DNA of 10,000 bases from Candidatus Hydrogenedens sp. (lineage in GTDB: Bacteria > Hydrogenedentota > Hydrogenedentia > Hydrogenedentales > Hydrogenedentaceae). The notes beneath the pieces were generated by a model. It did not search any database, had not been told where the DNA came from, and was given only the letters and a program-made list of their open reading frames with translations. The translations under genes were made by a program, and so were the position numbers. Below are positions 1 to 7,092 of the stretch, piece by piece; position 1 is the stretch's first letter; each line of letters opens with the position of its first letter. Location of the stretch: assembly GCA_020216745.1 (NCBI GenBank), contig JAIWNQ010000177.1, positions 1 to 10,000 on the forward strand, in the 5' to 3' direction.

Positions 1-44
1 GTAGCACAAATATTTTTGCCTGTGGGGAATTATTACATAATATA

Positions 45-66
45 GCGGGGACAGACTTGTTCATGA
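45..66. repeat. Possible dispersed-repeat fragment (GGGGACAGACTTGT)
   Basis: The stretch around GCGGGGACAGACTTGTTCAT resembles, from memory, the GGGGACAGAC-type intergenic sequences that accompany REP-associated tyrosine transposases in many environmental bacterial genomes. Only one copy is in the window and no transposase gene is present, so this is a resemblance and not a demonstrated repeat. Confidence 0.3.
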
Positions 67-98
67 ATAGATAGATTGGATGTTAATGGTTATTTTTT

Positions 99-123
99 TA
101 GGGGAGCAGGGATGCTTCCACTA
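99..123. repeat. Imperfect hairpin, possible dispersed palindrome
   Basis: GGGAGCA (102-108) pairs with TGCTTCC (113-119) through seven base pairs including one G-T, around the loop GGGA. TAG (99-101) and CTA (121-123) extend the stem past one bulged base at 120. There is no T-run after it, so it does not look like a terminator. The form resembles palindromic intergenic elements, but only one copy is visible here. Confidence 0.4.
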
Positions 124-150
124 CATTATACCTTTAGAAATAAGTAAATC

Positions 151-215
151 AATAAAGGACACGGAGGAAAGAATGAAAATTAGAAGACACAGATGGGATT
201 GTATGTGCTGTAAAG
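151..215. repeat. Possible degenerate ACACGGAGG / ACACAGATGG repeat
   Basis: The segment contains AAAGGACACGGAGGAAAGA followed about 17 bases later by GACACAGATGGGATT. I recall the same pair of phrases (ACACGGAGGA and GACACAGATGG) as a recurrent intergenic repeat in many uncultured-bacterial genomes. It also happens to create a good Shine-Dalgarno sequence before a 23-codon open frame at 173-244, which is therefore suspect as a gene. Identification is by recall only. Confidence 0.3.
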
Positions 216-465
216 AAATCGTTGACGTTGAAAATGTGGGTTGAATTCTGAAAATGAAAGAGGAAACGTTTTTGACGATAATAGTTTTAATGTCAAAAAA
301 TGAGTTTTTACGGTATTTTTTTGTGATGTTTAAGGGGCAATATTTTTTTGGGAATAAAATTATTTGAAAAATGTATGTGAAAAATGGTATTTTTATATAT
401 ATTAAAGATTTTAACATTTTATAAGCGGGGAATCGCTTGAGTTATTTAAAAGATAAGGTGCTTAT

Positions 466-3168
466 ATGTTCAATAAACCAATAAAACAAAATTTGGCTAT
501 ATTGTGTTTTTGTGTTTTAGTTATTTTCTCGCTGACCTTGTTTTGCCCATCGGTTTATGGGGTTGTTAAGGCTGGTGAGTTTCATACAGCGGATAGGAAT
601 CAGGATAAGAAGATAAATCTTTCTGAGTTGTTGAGGGTAATTCAATTTTATAATATTAAGTCGTATCATTGTGACCCTAACGGTGAGGATGGATATAATC
701 CGGGTCCGGGTGACCAGACATGTGAGCCTCATGATAGTGATTATGAACCGACAAATCCGTGGAAGATTTCATTGATAGAATTACTTCGATTGGTTCAATT
801 TTATAATTTATGTGGTTATGAGTTGAGTTCGACGCCAACGGAAGATGGGTATAAGCCTGTCTATTGTTATATAAATGAAGGAGAGCTGGAGGGTTCGTCG
901 GAGGGTTCATCAGAGGGTTCATTGGAGGGAGTAGTAGAAGGGATATTGGAGGGTGAAGGAACTGTTGAAGGTGAGGGTGAGGTGTATACTTATGCACGAA
1001 TTGTCATAGATAGACGAGATACAACACCGGGTTCAGAGATTAATATACCTTTATATTTGGAGACGGAAGGTGTTTCGTTGAATTATATTCGTTTTGATCT
1101 GACTTTTAATTACAATCGGTTGCAATATTTAGATTTTATGGAAGGAACGTCTGTTTATAATGCGGGGAAGACTTTAACTGCTGGTGAGGTGACTCCGGGA
1201 AAGTTAAGACTTACTGCGTCGGGGTCAACTTCGAAAGGTATGGTAACGGGGAGCTTTGCTGTGATACGGTTTAAGATTTCAGAGGATGCGGATTTTAATG
1301 ATATTTACTCTATTTATGCGGAGAGTATTCAGGCGTATACCTATCCGGAGGGTTTGGTTTTTCCTTTATCAATATTGGCGGGATACATAAGGATTTATAG
1401 CTCTTATCCGTATCCACCTGTTGCGAGGTTTTCTGCTACGCCTACTAAGAATCTTGTAAATAGTGAGATTGAATTTCGAGATGAGAGTCGAATGGGTAAT
1501 GGTGCGAATGCTACATGGCAATGGAGTTTTGGGGATGGTGGTTTTAGTGTTTTGCGAAGTCCGTTGCATGCATATACATCCCCTGGTGTTTATACAGTTA
1601 CTTTAACAGTGATTACCAGTGCGGGGCAGAGTACAGAGCAGAAAGTGGGTTATATTGAGATTTTGGAAGGAACACGAATATATGTGAAGAAACCACTTGC
1701 TAAAGAAGAGGTTGAACCTGATGGATTAACATGGGCAACAGCTTTCCCCACTATTCAGGAAGGAATAGATAAAGCCTATGAGTTAGGAGGTGGAGAGGTA
1801 TGGGTTGCTGGGGGTACTTATGATGAACTCAGACAGAATTATTCGGGAGCATTAATAATGAGGGAGCTGGTCAGTGTTTATGGCGGATTTCTTGGTAATG
1901 AGACAGAATTGAACCAAAGAGATTATCAATTAAATCTTACTGTTATTGATGGGAGTGCATCTCGAGGTGGACAACCTGCGTGGCATGTTGTTGTTGGTGA
2001 GAATTATAGCGAGTTGAATGGATTTTTAATTACTGGTGGAAATTGCCAACTTGACAATATATACAGTGATGCTCAGGATGGTGCTGGGGTGTATGTGCCG
2101 GGCAAGAAATTTGTGGTTAAAAATTGTACTATATACAATAATAAGGCGGTTGGAGTTGGGGCGGGGATTTGTTGTATCAGTGGTAAATTATCGCTTCATA
2201 ATTGTTCTGTTGTTGAAAATAAAATAGAGAATATTACGTCTGCATCTGCCTATAATTATGGTGCTGGGATGTATGCAATGGATTCCGTCCTCACTATTGA
2301 TAATTGTGAATTCAGGTCAAACCAAATATCAACGAAGGGTATATGGCAGACATCAAATCGGAATATAGAGGTGGTCGCTTCGGGTGGTGGTATATTTGCA
2401 TATAATTCTGATTTGTCTATAAATTATTCAACATTTGATTCTAATTCTTGTGTTGCAGAAGGTATTGGAGATGGAAATGTAGGTGGTGTTATATATGGTG
2501 CAGTTGCAAAGGCATTTGGTGGTTCTATTTATATTTGGTTTGGAAATATGAAATTACAAAATTCTATATTTAAGAATAACACAGTGTCTACAAATGATCA
2601 TAGTGGTTTTTCGAAAGCAAGTGCGGGGATGTTATACATGACTCGTAGTTCAGGGAAGATAATCAATACAATTGTTTTCAGGAATAAGGCGTACGATTTT
2701 ACGAATTTAAATGAGAGGACAGGTGGTATTCATATTGATTTATGTGAGAATATTGTATTTTCTAATTGTACTATGTATGGAAATCAAACGGATTCGACTT
2801 TGTCGAATCATGGTGGGGCTGTTTTTAATTATTATAGTAATGCAAGGTTTGCAAATACGATTATTTGGTCAAATTCGGGATTAGGAACCTATTCGAAGGG
2901 TAATGATGCAACATTTTTATACTGTGATACACAGCAAGTTAAGAATGGCGATGGTAATATCAGTTCTGACCCGTTATTTGTGTTTGCTACTGCGGGTAAT
3001 TTGAGATTGAGTGCAAGCTCACCGTGTATTGACCGTGGAATGGATACCAGTGGAGAGGAATGGGGAAATGTTTTGACGGACATTGATGGGAATATAAGAG
3101 GTTTTGATGCTATTCCAAGTATTACAGGGGATGGCTCTGATTATGATATGGGTGCGTATGAGTATTAA
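466..3168 (+). CDS. Secreted modular protein: dockerin-like EF-hands, cohesin-like, PKD and beta-helix domains
   Basis: This 900-residue protein is predicted to be exported and to act at or outside the cell surface. Residues 1 to about 32 form a signal peptide (hydrophobic core 10-26, likely cut after VYG). Residues 40-131 hold two EF-hand/dockerin-like units; the first loop is canonical (D43, N45, D47, K49, N51, E54) and the second is longer and degenerate (D90, D92, E105). An acidic EGS/EGE linker covers 138-172. A cohesin-like beta-sandwich follows (about 175-312), then a PKD domain (about 317-401, with WSFGDG at 353-358 and YTVTLTV at 376-382). Residues 404 to about 835 form an Asn- and Gly-rich right-handed beta-helix of the pectate-lyase-like fold. 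The tail (DPLFVF 835-840, SPCIDRG 852-858, GAYEY at the end) matches choice-of-anchor-Q-type proteins. No lyase or hydrolase active site was recognised, so adhesin, glycan binding or glycan cleavage are all possible. The ATG follows AAGGTG (455-460) by 5 bases. The gene stands alone and converges on the regulator. Confidence 0.88.
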   Translation: MFNKPIKQNLAILCFCVLVIFSLTLFCPSVYGVVKAGEFHTADRNQDKKINLSELLRVIQFYNIKSYHCDPNGEDGYNPGPGDQTCEPHDSDYEPTNPWKISLIELLRLVQFYNLCGYELSSTPTEDGYKPVYCYINEGELEGSSEGSSEGSLEGVVEGILEGEGTVEGEGEVYTYARIVIDRRDTTPGSEINIPLYLETEGVSLNYIRFDLTFNYNRLQYLDFMEGTSVYNAGKTLTAGEVTPGKLRLTASGSTSKGMVTGSFAVIRFKISEDADFNDIYSIYAESIQAYTYPEGLVFPLSILAGYIRIYSSYPYPPVARFSATPTKNLVNSEIEFRDESRMGNGANATWQWSFGDGGFSVLRSPLHAYTSPGVYTVTLTVITSAGQSTEQKVGYIEILEGTRIYVKKPLAKEEVEPDGLTWATAFPTIQEGIDKAYELGGGEVWVAGGTYDELRQNYSGALIMRELVSVYGGFLGNETELNQRDYQLNLTVIDGSASRGGQPAWHVVVGENYSELNGFLITGGNCQLDNIYSDAQDGAGVYVPGKKFVVKNCTIYNNKAVGVGAGICCISGKLSLHNCSVVENKIENITSASAYNYGAGMYAMDSVLTIDNCEFRSNQISTKGIWQTSNRNIEVVASGGGIFAYNSDLSINYSTFDSNSCVAEGIGDGNVGGVIYGAVAKAFGGSIYIWFGNMKLQNSIFKNNTVSTNDHSGFSKASAGMLYMTRSSGKIINTIVFRNKAYDFTNLNERTGGIHIDLCENIVFSNCTMYGNQTDSTLSNHGGAVFNYYSNARFANTIIWSNSGLGTYSKGNDATFLYCDTQQVKNGDGNISSDPLFVFATAGNLRLSASSPCIDRGMDTSGEEWGNVLTDIDGNIRGFDAIPSITGDGSDYDMGAYEY
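583..858 (+). repeat. Two-unit ELLRxxQFYN / EDGYxP EF-hand cassette
   Basis: Within the secreted protein, residues 40-131 contain two related units about 51 residues apart. ELLRVIQFYN (54-63) recurs as ELLRLVQFYN (105-114), and EDGYNP (74-79) recurs as EDGYKP (126-131). Between them lie C69, C86 and a PHDSDYEP stretch. The first unit has a proper calcium-binding loop, while the second has a two-residue-type insertion before its helix. The layout is dockerin-like (two EF-hand/F-helix repeats), but it sits at the N-terminus instead of the usual C-terminus. I recall the same cassette from many secreted proteins of Hydrogenedentota and relatives. Confidence 0.7.
877..981 (+). repeat. EGS/EGE low-complexity acidic linker
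   Basis: Codons for residues 138-172 of the secreted protein give a Glu-Gly-Ser/Glu-Gly-Glu repeat, with GAGGGTTC-type units repeated at the DNA level (near 886-930). It separates the EF-hand cassette from the cohesin-like domain and is probably an extended, negatively charged spacer. Such Glu-Gly runs are prone to length change by slippage. Confidence 0.75.
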
Positions 3169-3178
3169 TTGTTAGTTA

Positions 3179-4732
3179 TTAAGAAGTAGTTGGAATTTGC
3201 GATTTTTCTGGGAATTTGTTTCTAATGGATAGTACTTCTTCGATATTTGAGAAGAAGATATCGACTAATTGTGGGTCGAATTGTTTTCCTTTTTGTTCGG
3301 CAAAATATTCTTTAATTTCGTCAAGCGTCCATGCTTTTTTATAGACTCGTTCTACACCTAATGCGTCGAATACATCTGCAATGCCTACAATTCGACCATA
3401 GATATGTATTTCTTCTCCTTTTTTTCCTTCGGGGTAACCTGAGCCGTCAAATCGTTCATGATGTTCTAATGCGATGATGGCTGCGGATTGAAGAATTACG
3501 CCTTTGGATTTGCTTAACATGTCATATCCAATAATGGTGTGGGTTTTGATAAACTCAAATTCGTTAGGAGTTAATGGTCCGGGTTTGTTTAATATGGCAT
3601 CTGGAATGCCTACTTTGCCAACATCATGAAGTGGCGATGCGAGGCGTAAAATTTCTGCTTCTTTGGGTGTTAGTCCTGATTTTAGGGCGAGGAGTTTTGA
3701 ATATTCTGCTACTCTTTTTACGTGACTGCCTGTTTCTCGTGAACGTGTTTCTACAATCTCGCCGAGTGTGAATACAATTTCTCGTTGGGCTGATTCTATG
3801 TCTCGAATTAATCGTGCATTCTCTATGGCTGAGGCTCCATGGTTGGCGATAATACGTAATATTTTTAAGTCCGTTTCTGAGAATGATTCTCCATTCTCTT
3901 TATCTGTTACATTTAATACGGCTATTACATCAAGTTCGTTAATTACTAAAGGATGCGACTTAAAAAATTCGGATTTTTTACTCTGGATAGGGACGGAAAT
4001 AAATGAATTGTTTTTGAGTCCTATTAATTGGTTTTTGAGTTCTGGATTTTGATTAATATCTTCTATTAAAAAAGGTTCGATATTTTGAACGACCAATCCT
4101 GAGATAGATGATGAGTCAATTGGAATAGTTTTCCCAATGATTTTTTCAGGTAATCCGACACTTGCTACAAGTTTTAGGTTTTTACCGTCTTCTGTTACGA
4201 CTAAAATGGAGCCTCTTTTGGCTTGTGTGTGTTCTAATGCGGAATTGAGAATGAATTTTAATAGTTGTTCTTCATCTTTTATTGAAGAAATATTTTCACT
4301 GATTTTAAATAATTCGGTAATTTCTCTAAGTCGTGTATTTTCTTTAATAAGTCGATGTCGTTCTAAAGCGTTGTTAATTACTGCTTTTATTTCTGTGATG
4401 TTAAATGGTTTTAATACATAATCATAAGCACCTTCTTTTACAGCGGCTCTTGCAGTTTCGATAGTTGCGTAGCCTGTCATTATGATGGGAACAATATCGG
4501 GATTGATTTCTTTTGCTTTGTGGATTAAAGTGATGCCGTCCATTTTAGGCATCATTATGTCTGTAAATAGAACGACTATCTCTTTTTGTTCAGAGAGTAT
4601 TTTTAACGCTTTGTCCCCATCAGAGGCTAATTCGACTGTGAAGCCTTCGTCTGTTAATAATTCATGAAGGACTTCACGAATAATTAATTCATCATCTGCA
4701 ATTAATATTTTCTCTTTGTGTTTAGGCATCAC
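3179..4732 (-). CDS. Response regulator with REC, GAF and HD-GYP domains (probable c-di-GMP phosphodiesterase)
   Basis: The 517-residue cytoplasmic protein probably hydrolyses cyclic-di-GMP when its receiver domain is phosphorylated. The REC domain (about 6-125) has the acidic pair D13/D14, phospho-acceptor D58, T86 and K108. A helical linker (about 120-145) leads to a GAF sensor domain (about 146-312). The HD-GYP domain (about 318-505) has H337, the HD pair H369/D370 in HDVGKVGIPD, H398, the HH pair H424/H425, the GYP signature at 432-434 and D453, so all expected metal ligands appear present. No DNA-binding domain follows. There is no sensor kinase next to it in this window, so the signal is unknown. 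The first codon is GTG (4732), immediately followed by ATG (4729). Neither has a strong Shine-Dalgarno sequence, and the ATG is an equally good start. It ends 10 bases from the convergent secreted-protein gene. Confidence 0.9.
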   Translation of the reverse strand: MMPKHKEKILIADDELIIREVLHELLTDEGFTVELASDGDKALKILSEQKEIVVLFTDIMMPKMDGITLIHKAKEINPDIVPIIMTGYATIETARAAVKEGAYDYVLKPFNITEIKAVINNALERHRLIKENTRLREITELFKISENISSIKDEEQLLKFILNSALEHTQAKRGSILVVTEDGKNLKLVASVGLPEKIIGKTIPIDSSSISGLVVQNIEPFLIEDINQNPELKNQLIGLKNNSFISVPIQSKKSEFFKSHPLVINELDVIAVLNVTDKENGESFSETDLKILRIIANHGASAIENARLIRDIESAQREIVFTLGEIVETRSRETGSHVKRVAEYSKLLALKSGLTPKEAEILRLASPLHDVGKVGIPDAILNKPGPLTPNEFEFIKTHTIIGYDMLSKSKGVILQSAAIIALEHHERFDGSGYPEGKKGEEIHIYGRIVGIADVFDALGVERVYKKAWTLDEIKEYFAEQKGKQFDPQLVDIFFSNIEEVLSIRNKFPEKSQIPTTS

Positions 4733-4805
4733 GACATTTTAACCCAATAAAAGTTGAATATTCAAAATTAAAACAATAAATTAAATAATTATAAGTGTTA
4801 TTTTA

Positions 4806-4811
4806 TATAAT
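4806..4811 (+). promoter_or_regulatory. Possible -10 element for the ceramidase-like gene
   Basis: TATAAT lies 42 bases before the ATG at 4854, in the 121-base AT-rich gap between the divergent regulator and ceramidase-like genes. The -35 region is poor (TTAAAT at 4781-4786 with a 19-base spacer). Given the AT content this could be chance. The rest of the gap (4733-4853) shows no clear operator or hairpin. Confidence 0.3.
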
Positions 4812-4853
4812 AAGAAACGGATAAAAGAAACAAATAATATAAGGTATGGTCAC

Positions 4854-6251
4854 ATGGAAAAGAAGCGGTATTATTTTAGATGGCGAGTTATTGTTTTGTT
4901 GTTAAGTTTTTTCATTAGTAACTGTATATATGGGATGTCAGCAGGTATTGCAAAGGTTGTAATTACGCCTGATATAACTCGTGAGCCTGTTGGTGTTTTT
5001 GGGAATAAGATGACGCACGTTGGGAGGGATATTTATGCGAGGGCTCTTGTATTAAATGATGGAGAGAAAAGGCTTGTTATTGTTACATACGATTTAAATT
5101 GTCTTGATGTGGCTACACCTATATTACGGGAACGGATAGAACAGGAATTAGGGATAGCACCGGAATATTTTATTCCTTTAGCAACACATAATCATTGTGC
5201 TCCAATTCAGATTGTTCCAGATAATTTTGAGTATGGTCGTTGGTTAGCCCAAAAGATATTTGAATTAATTCAAGAAGCGATAAGGAATGAAAAAAGTTCG
5301 GTGTCTTTGGAGTTTGGTTTTGGGTATGTATATCATTTGATAAGTGTAGGTAATGCTCCTATAGATTATGAGGTGCAGGTTTTAAAAGTCATTGATGAAA
5401 CGGGCAGTCCAATGGCTATACTTTTTAATCATCCTACACATCCATTGCATGTCGAAGGGCAAAATCATGTTATAGATACAGGTCATGTTGGATATGCAGT
5501 TGAATATCTTGAGAAGGAATATGCTGGAGCACTGGTTTTGTATGCGGATGCATGTGGAGCAAATCAATTTACGAAAAATATGATGAGTGCTCCGTTGTCA
5601 GTTGTTCAACGATATGGGGAAGAATTAGCAAAGGAGGTTGTTAACATTGTGCAAGGGAAGCAAACGGTTATTGATGGTCATATTCGAAGTTCTTTTCAAA
5701 TAGTTCCTTTATCGTTGGGAAAACCGATTTCACGGGAAGAAGCGGAACGACTTTCTTTGTTCTATCCTACGGATATAGGTTATGTTCCGTATCCACATCC
5801 TGACCGTGATACGAACTGGCTTCGTTCAGTATTGAAGCATTACAAAGAGAATATCCCCTTCCCGATACGGAGTTCAGACAAAATATGTACTGATGATGGT
5901 TTTCTTGTAGAACAAAATCCTGACGGTAGGAAATATCCGTGTAGGTATGAAGAGTCTATTGTTGCGAAAATAGGCAATTTGATTTTTGTAGCATTGCAGG
6001 GAGAAGTTTGTGCACCGATTGGTATGCGGATTAAGGATGCTTTTCGTAATGAACATCCTATTATGTTGTTTGCATATATGGGTGAACACAATTTATATAT
6101 ACCGACGCGTGAGATTGTTAGATTAGGTATTTATCAGGCTAAGGTAATTCAGGAGCAATATGCATCACCTGTGGGTTGGTCGCCTACGGTTGAAGATGAG
6201 ATGGTCAGTGCTGTTCAAAGTCAGATTAAAGAGATTTTAAGAATTAAATAG
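4854..6251 (+). CDS. Exported neutral/alkaline ceramidase-like hydrolase (N-terminal catalytic domain only)
   Basis: This 465-residue protein matches the catalytic domain of neutral/alkaline non-lysosomal ceramidases, zinc enzymes that cleave the amide bond of ceramide. A basic N-terminus and hydrophobic stretch (11-23) form a signal peptide; the cysteine at 24 does not make a good lipobox. The domain opens with SAGIAKVVITP (29-39), typical of the family. Likely zinc ligands are H112 (in ATHNH, with H114), H193 (FNHPTHP), E384 (LQGEV) and Y415 (NLYIP), aligned by motif to the Pseudomonas enzyme. The segment YADACGAN (230-237) takes the place of the serine-containing NAGN motif of characterised ceramidases, so ceramide may not be the true substrate. 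The C-terminal immunoglobulin-like domain of classical ceramidases is absent. AAGGT (4841-4845) lies 8 bases before the ATG. The HAD gene follows after 31 bases, suggesting co-transcription. The family call is secure; the substrate is not. Confidence 0.82.
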   Translation: MEKKRYYFRWRVIVLLLSFFISNCIYGMSAGIAKVVITPDITREPVGVFGNKMTHVGRDIYARALVLNDGEKRLVIVTYDLNCLDVATPILRERIEQELGIAPEYFIPLATHNHCAPIQIVPDNFEYGRWLAQKIFELIQEAIRNEKSSVSLEFGFGYVYHLISVGNAPIDYEVQVLKVIDETGSPMAILFNHPTHPLHVEGQNHVIDTGHVGYAVEYLEKEYAGALVLYADACGANQFTKNMMSAPLSVVQRYGEELAKEVVNIVQGKQTVIDGHIRSSFQIVPLSLGKPISREEAERLSLFYPTDIGYVPYPHPDRDTNWLRSVLKHYKENIPFPIRSSDKICTDDGFLVEQNPDGRKYPCRYEESIVAKIGNLIFVALQGEVCAPIGMRIKDAFRNEHPIMLFAYMGEHNLYIPTREIVRLGIYQAKVIQEQYASPVGWSPTVEDEMVSAVQSQIKEILRIK

Positions 6252-6282
6252 TTGATGATTTAGAGGAGAAGAGATAGTACTT

Positions 6283-7011
6283 ATGATTAAAGCGGTTTCA
6301 TTTGATTTTTGGGGAACATTGTTCAGAGATGCCTTTGGAAGGGAACGAGGTCAATATAGGGCAAAGGCGATATTGGATGTTGTCAAGGAGCGTATCTCAT
6401 TGGAGGATGCGTTAGAAGCCTTATCTGTTGTGGGTAGGGAGTTTAGCCGATGCCATATTGAGGAGCAGAGAACCCTTACACCAGAAGATGCAGTTGATAT
6501 TGTGTGTCTTAATCTTGGTTTAGAATTACATGATAAGGACCGAAAATATCTTGCAGAAGAATTTGCGACTGCAATCCTTGTATTTCAGCCTGAACCGATT
6601 GAGAATGCGTTGGAAGCGGTTCGATATACGGCTCAATTTGTTCCTGTGGGCTTAATATCAGATACTGGGATTTCGCCTGGGTCGTCATTGAAACAATTAC
6701 TCGAAATACATGGTTTTACTGAATATATTACGTCGTATCGTTTTTCAGATGAAGAGGGAGTATCCAAACCACAGTCTGTGATGTTTGAGAAGACGGCAGT
6801 TGAATTAGGTGTTCAACCAGAGGAATTATTACACATTGGTGACCTGGAACTGACAGATATTATTGGTATAAAACAATTAGGAGGGAAGGCATGTCTCTTT
6901 ACCGGGGCAACTATGAAATATCTTGGTAGAACAATTGCTGATTTCCAATTTTCAGATTGGTTAAGTTATATTCAAGAACTACCTAATATCCTCAATCATT
7001 ATTATGATTAA
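6283..7011 (+). CDS. HAD-family hydrolase
   Basis: The 242-residue protein is a subfamily I haloacid-dehalogenase-like hydrolase, probably cytoplasmic. All four motifs are visible: motif I DFWGT with nucleophile D8; motif II in LISDTG with S126; motif III K162 in SKP; and motif IV GDLELTD with D187 and D192. The helical cap lies at about 15-105. The second motif I aspartate, the usual acid/base of phosphatases, is replaced by W10. This resembles the DxYGT form of 2-haloacid dehalogenases, but such DFWGT proteins are mostly uncharacterised, so phosphatase and dehalogenase are both open. GAGGAG (6263-6268) is 14 bases from the ATG, rather far, so translation may be modest. It sits 31 bases after the ceramidase-like gene and is probably in the same transcript. 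Confidence 0.85.
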   Translation: MIKAVSFDFWGTLFRDAFGRERGQYRAKAILDVVKERISLEDALEALSVVGREFSRCHIEEQRTLTPEDAVDIVCLNLGLELHDKDRKYLAEEFATAILVFQPEPIENALEAVRYTAQFVPVGLISDTGISPGSSLKQLLEIHGFTEYITSYRFSDEEGVSKPQSVMFEKTAVELGVQPEELLHIGDLELTDIIGIKQLGGKACLFTGATMKYLGRTIADFQFSDWLSYIQELPNILNHYYD

Positions 7012-7032
7012 TGTTGATATGTAAAGAGGAAG

Positions 7033-7056
7033 AACCTCAATTGAAGGTTGTTTTTT
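7033..7056 (+). terminator. Weak intrinsic terminator after the HAD gene
   Basis: AACCT (7033-7037) and AGGTT (7045-7049) form a 5-bp stem around a 7-base loop, followed by G and six T (7051-7056). It lies 22 bases past the HAD stop codon, in the gap between convergent genes. The short, AT-rich stem makes it weak, but the position fits the end of the ceramidase/HAD transcript. Confidence 0.5.
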
Positions 7057-7092
7057 AGAGGGGTGTATCCGGGTTGAATTTATCTATGATGG

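Larger units (their letters stand above)
1..465. other. Non-coding left-flank region with repeat-like fragments
   Basis: I see no convincing gene in this stretch before the secreted-protein start at 466. Two plus-strand frames are open from the left edge but stop at 43-45 and 72-74, so at most a short tail of an upstream gene could be present. The first 215 bases hold three pieces that look like fragments of dispersed intergenic repeats, listed separately. From about 245 to 420 the sequence is very AT-rich. A small inverted repeat, AAGCG (423-427) and CGCTT (434-438) around a 6-base loop, sits just before the ribosome binding site of the next gene. No promoter with good spacing could be picked out of the AT-rich background. 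The 98-codon minus-strand open frame at 121-417 looks like chance. Confidence 0.6.

Noticed and set aside
1..74. Frames open from the left edge on the plus strand (stops at 43-45 and 72-74) and a minus-strand frame from 64 to the edge
   Set aside because: They are too short to tell a gene end from chance, and the second and third run through the repeat-like GGGGACAGAC sequence.
121..417. 98-codon minus-strand open frame in the left non-coding region
   Set aside because: It is composed mostly of I, F, S, L and K as expected from AT-rich DNA, has no recognisable domain, and overlaps the repeat-like fragments.
677..997. 106-codon minus-strand frame opposite the EF-hand and linker region
   Set aside because: It is a shadow of the low-complexity linker in the secreted protein; the His- and Pro-rich translation arises from the reverse of the Glu-Gly repeat.
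466..3168. Assignment of the beta-helix protein as a pectate lyase
   Set aside because: The fold is suggested by repeats and the tail, but no conserved catalytic Asp/Arg/Lys pattern could be identified, so an enzyme name is not justified.
3768..4421. Two 94-codon plus-strand frames inside the response regulator
   Set aside because: They lie wholly opposite a well-supported REC-GAF-HD-GYP gene and show no domain or ribosome site.
4854..4925. Lipoprotein signal for the ceramidase-like protein (cysteine at residue 24)
   Set aside because: The residues before the cysteine are ISN, and asparagine at -1 does not fit the lipobox; an ordinary signal peptide is more likely.
5840..6091. Minus-strand frames opposite the ceramidase-like gene
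   Set aside because: They are shadows of a conserved catalytic domain with clear zinc-ligand motifs on the plus strand.
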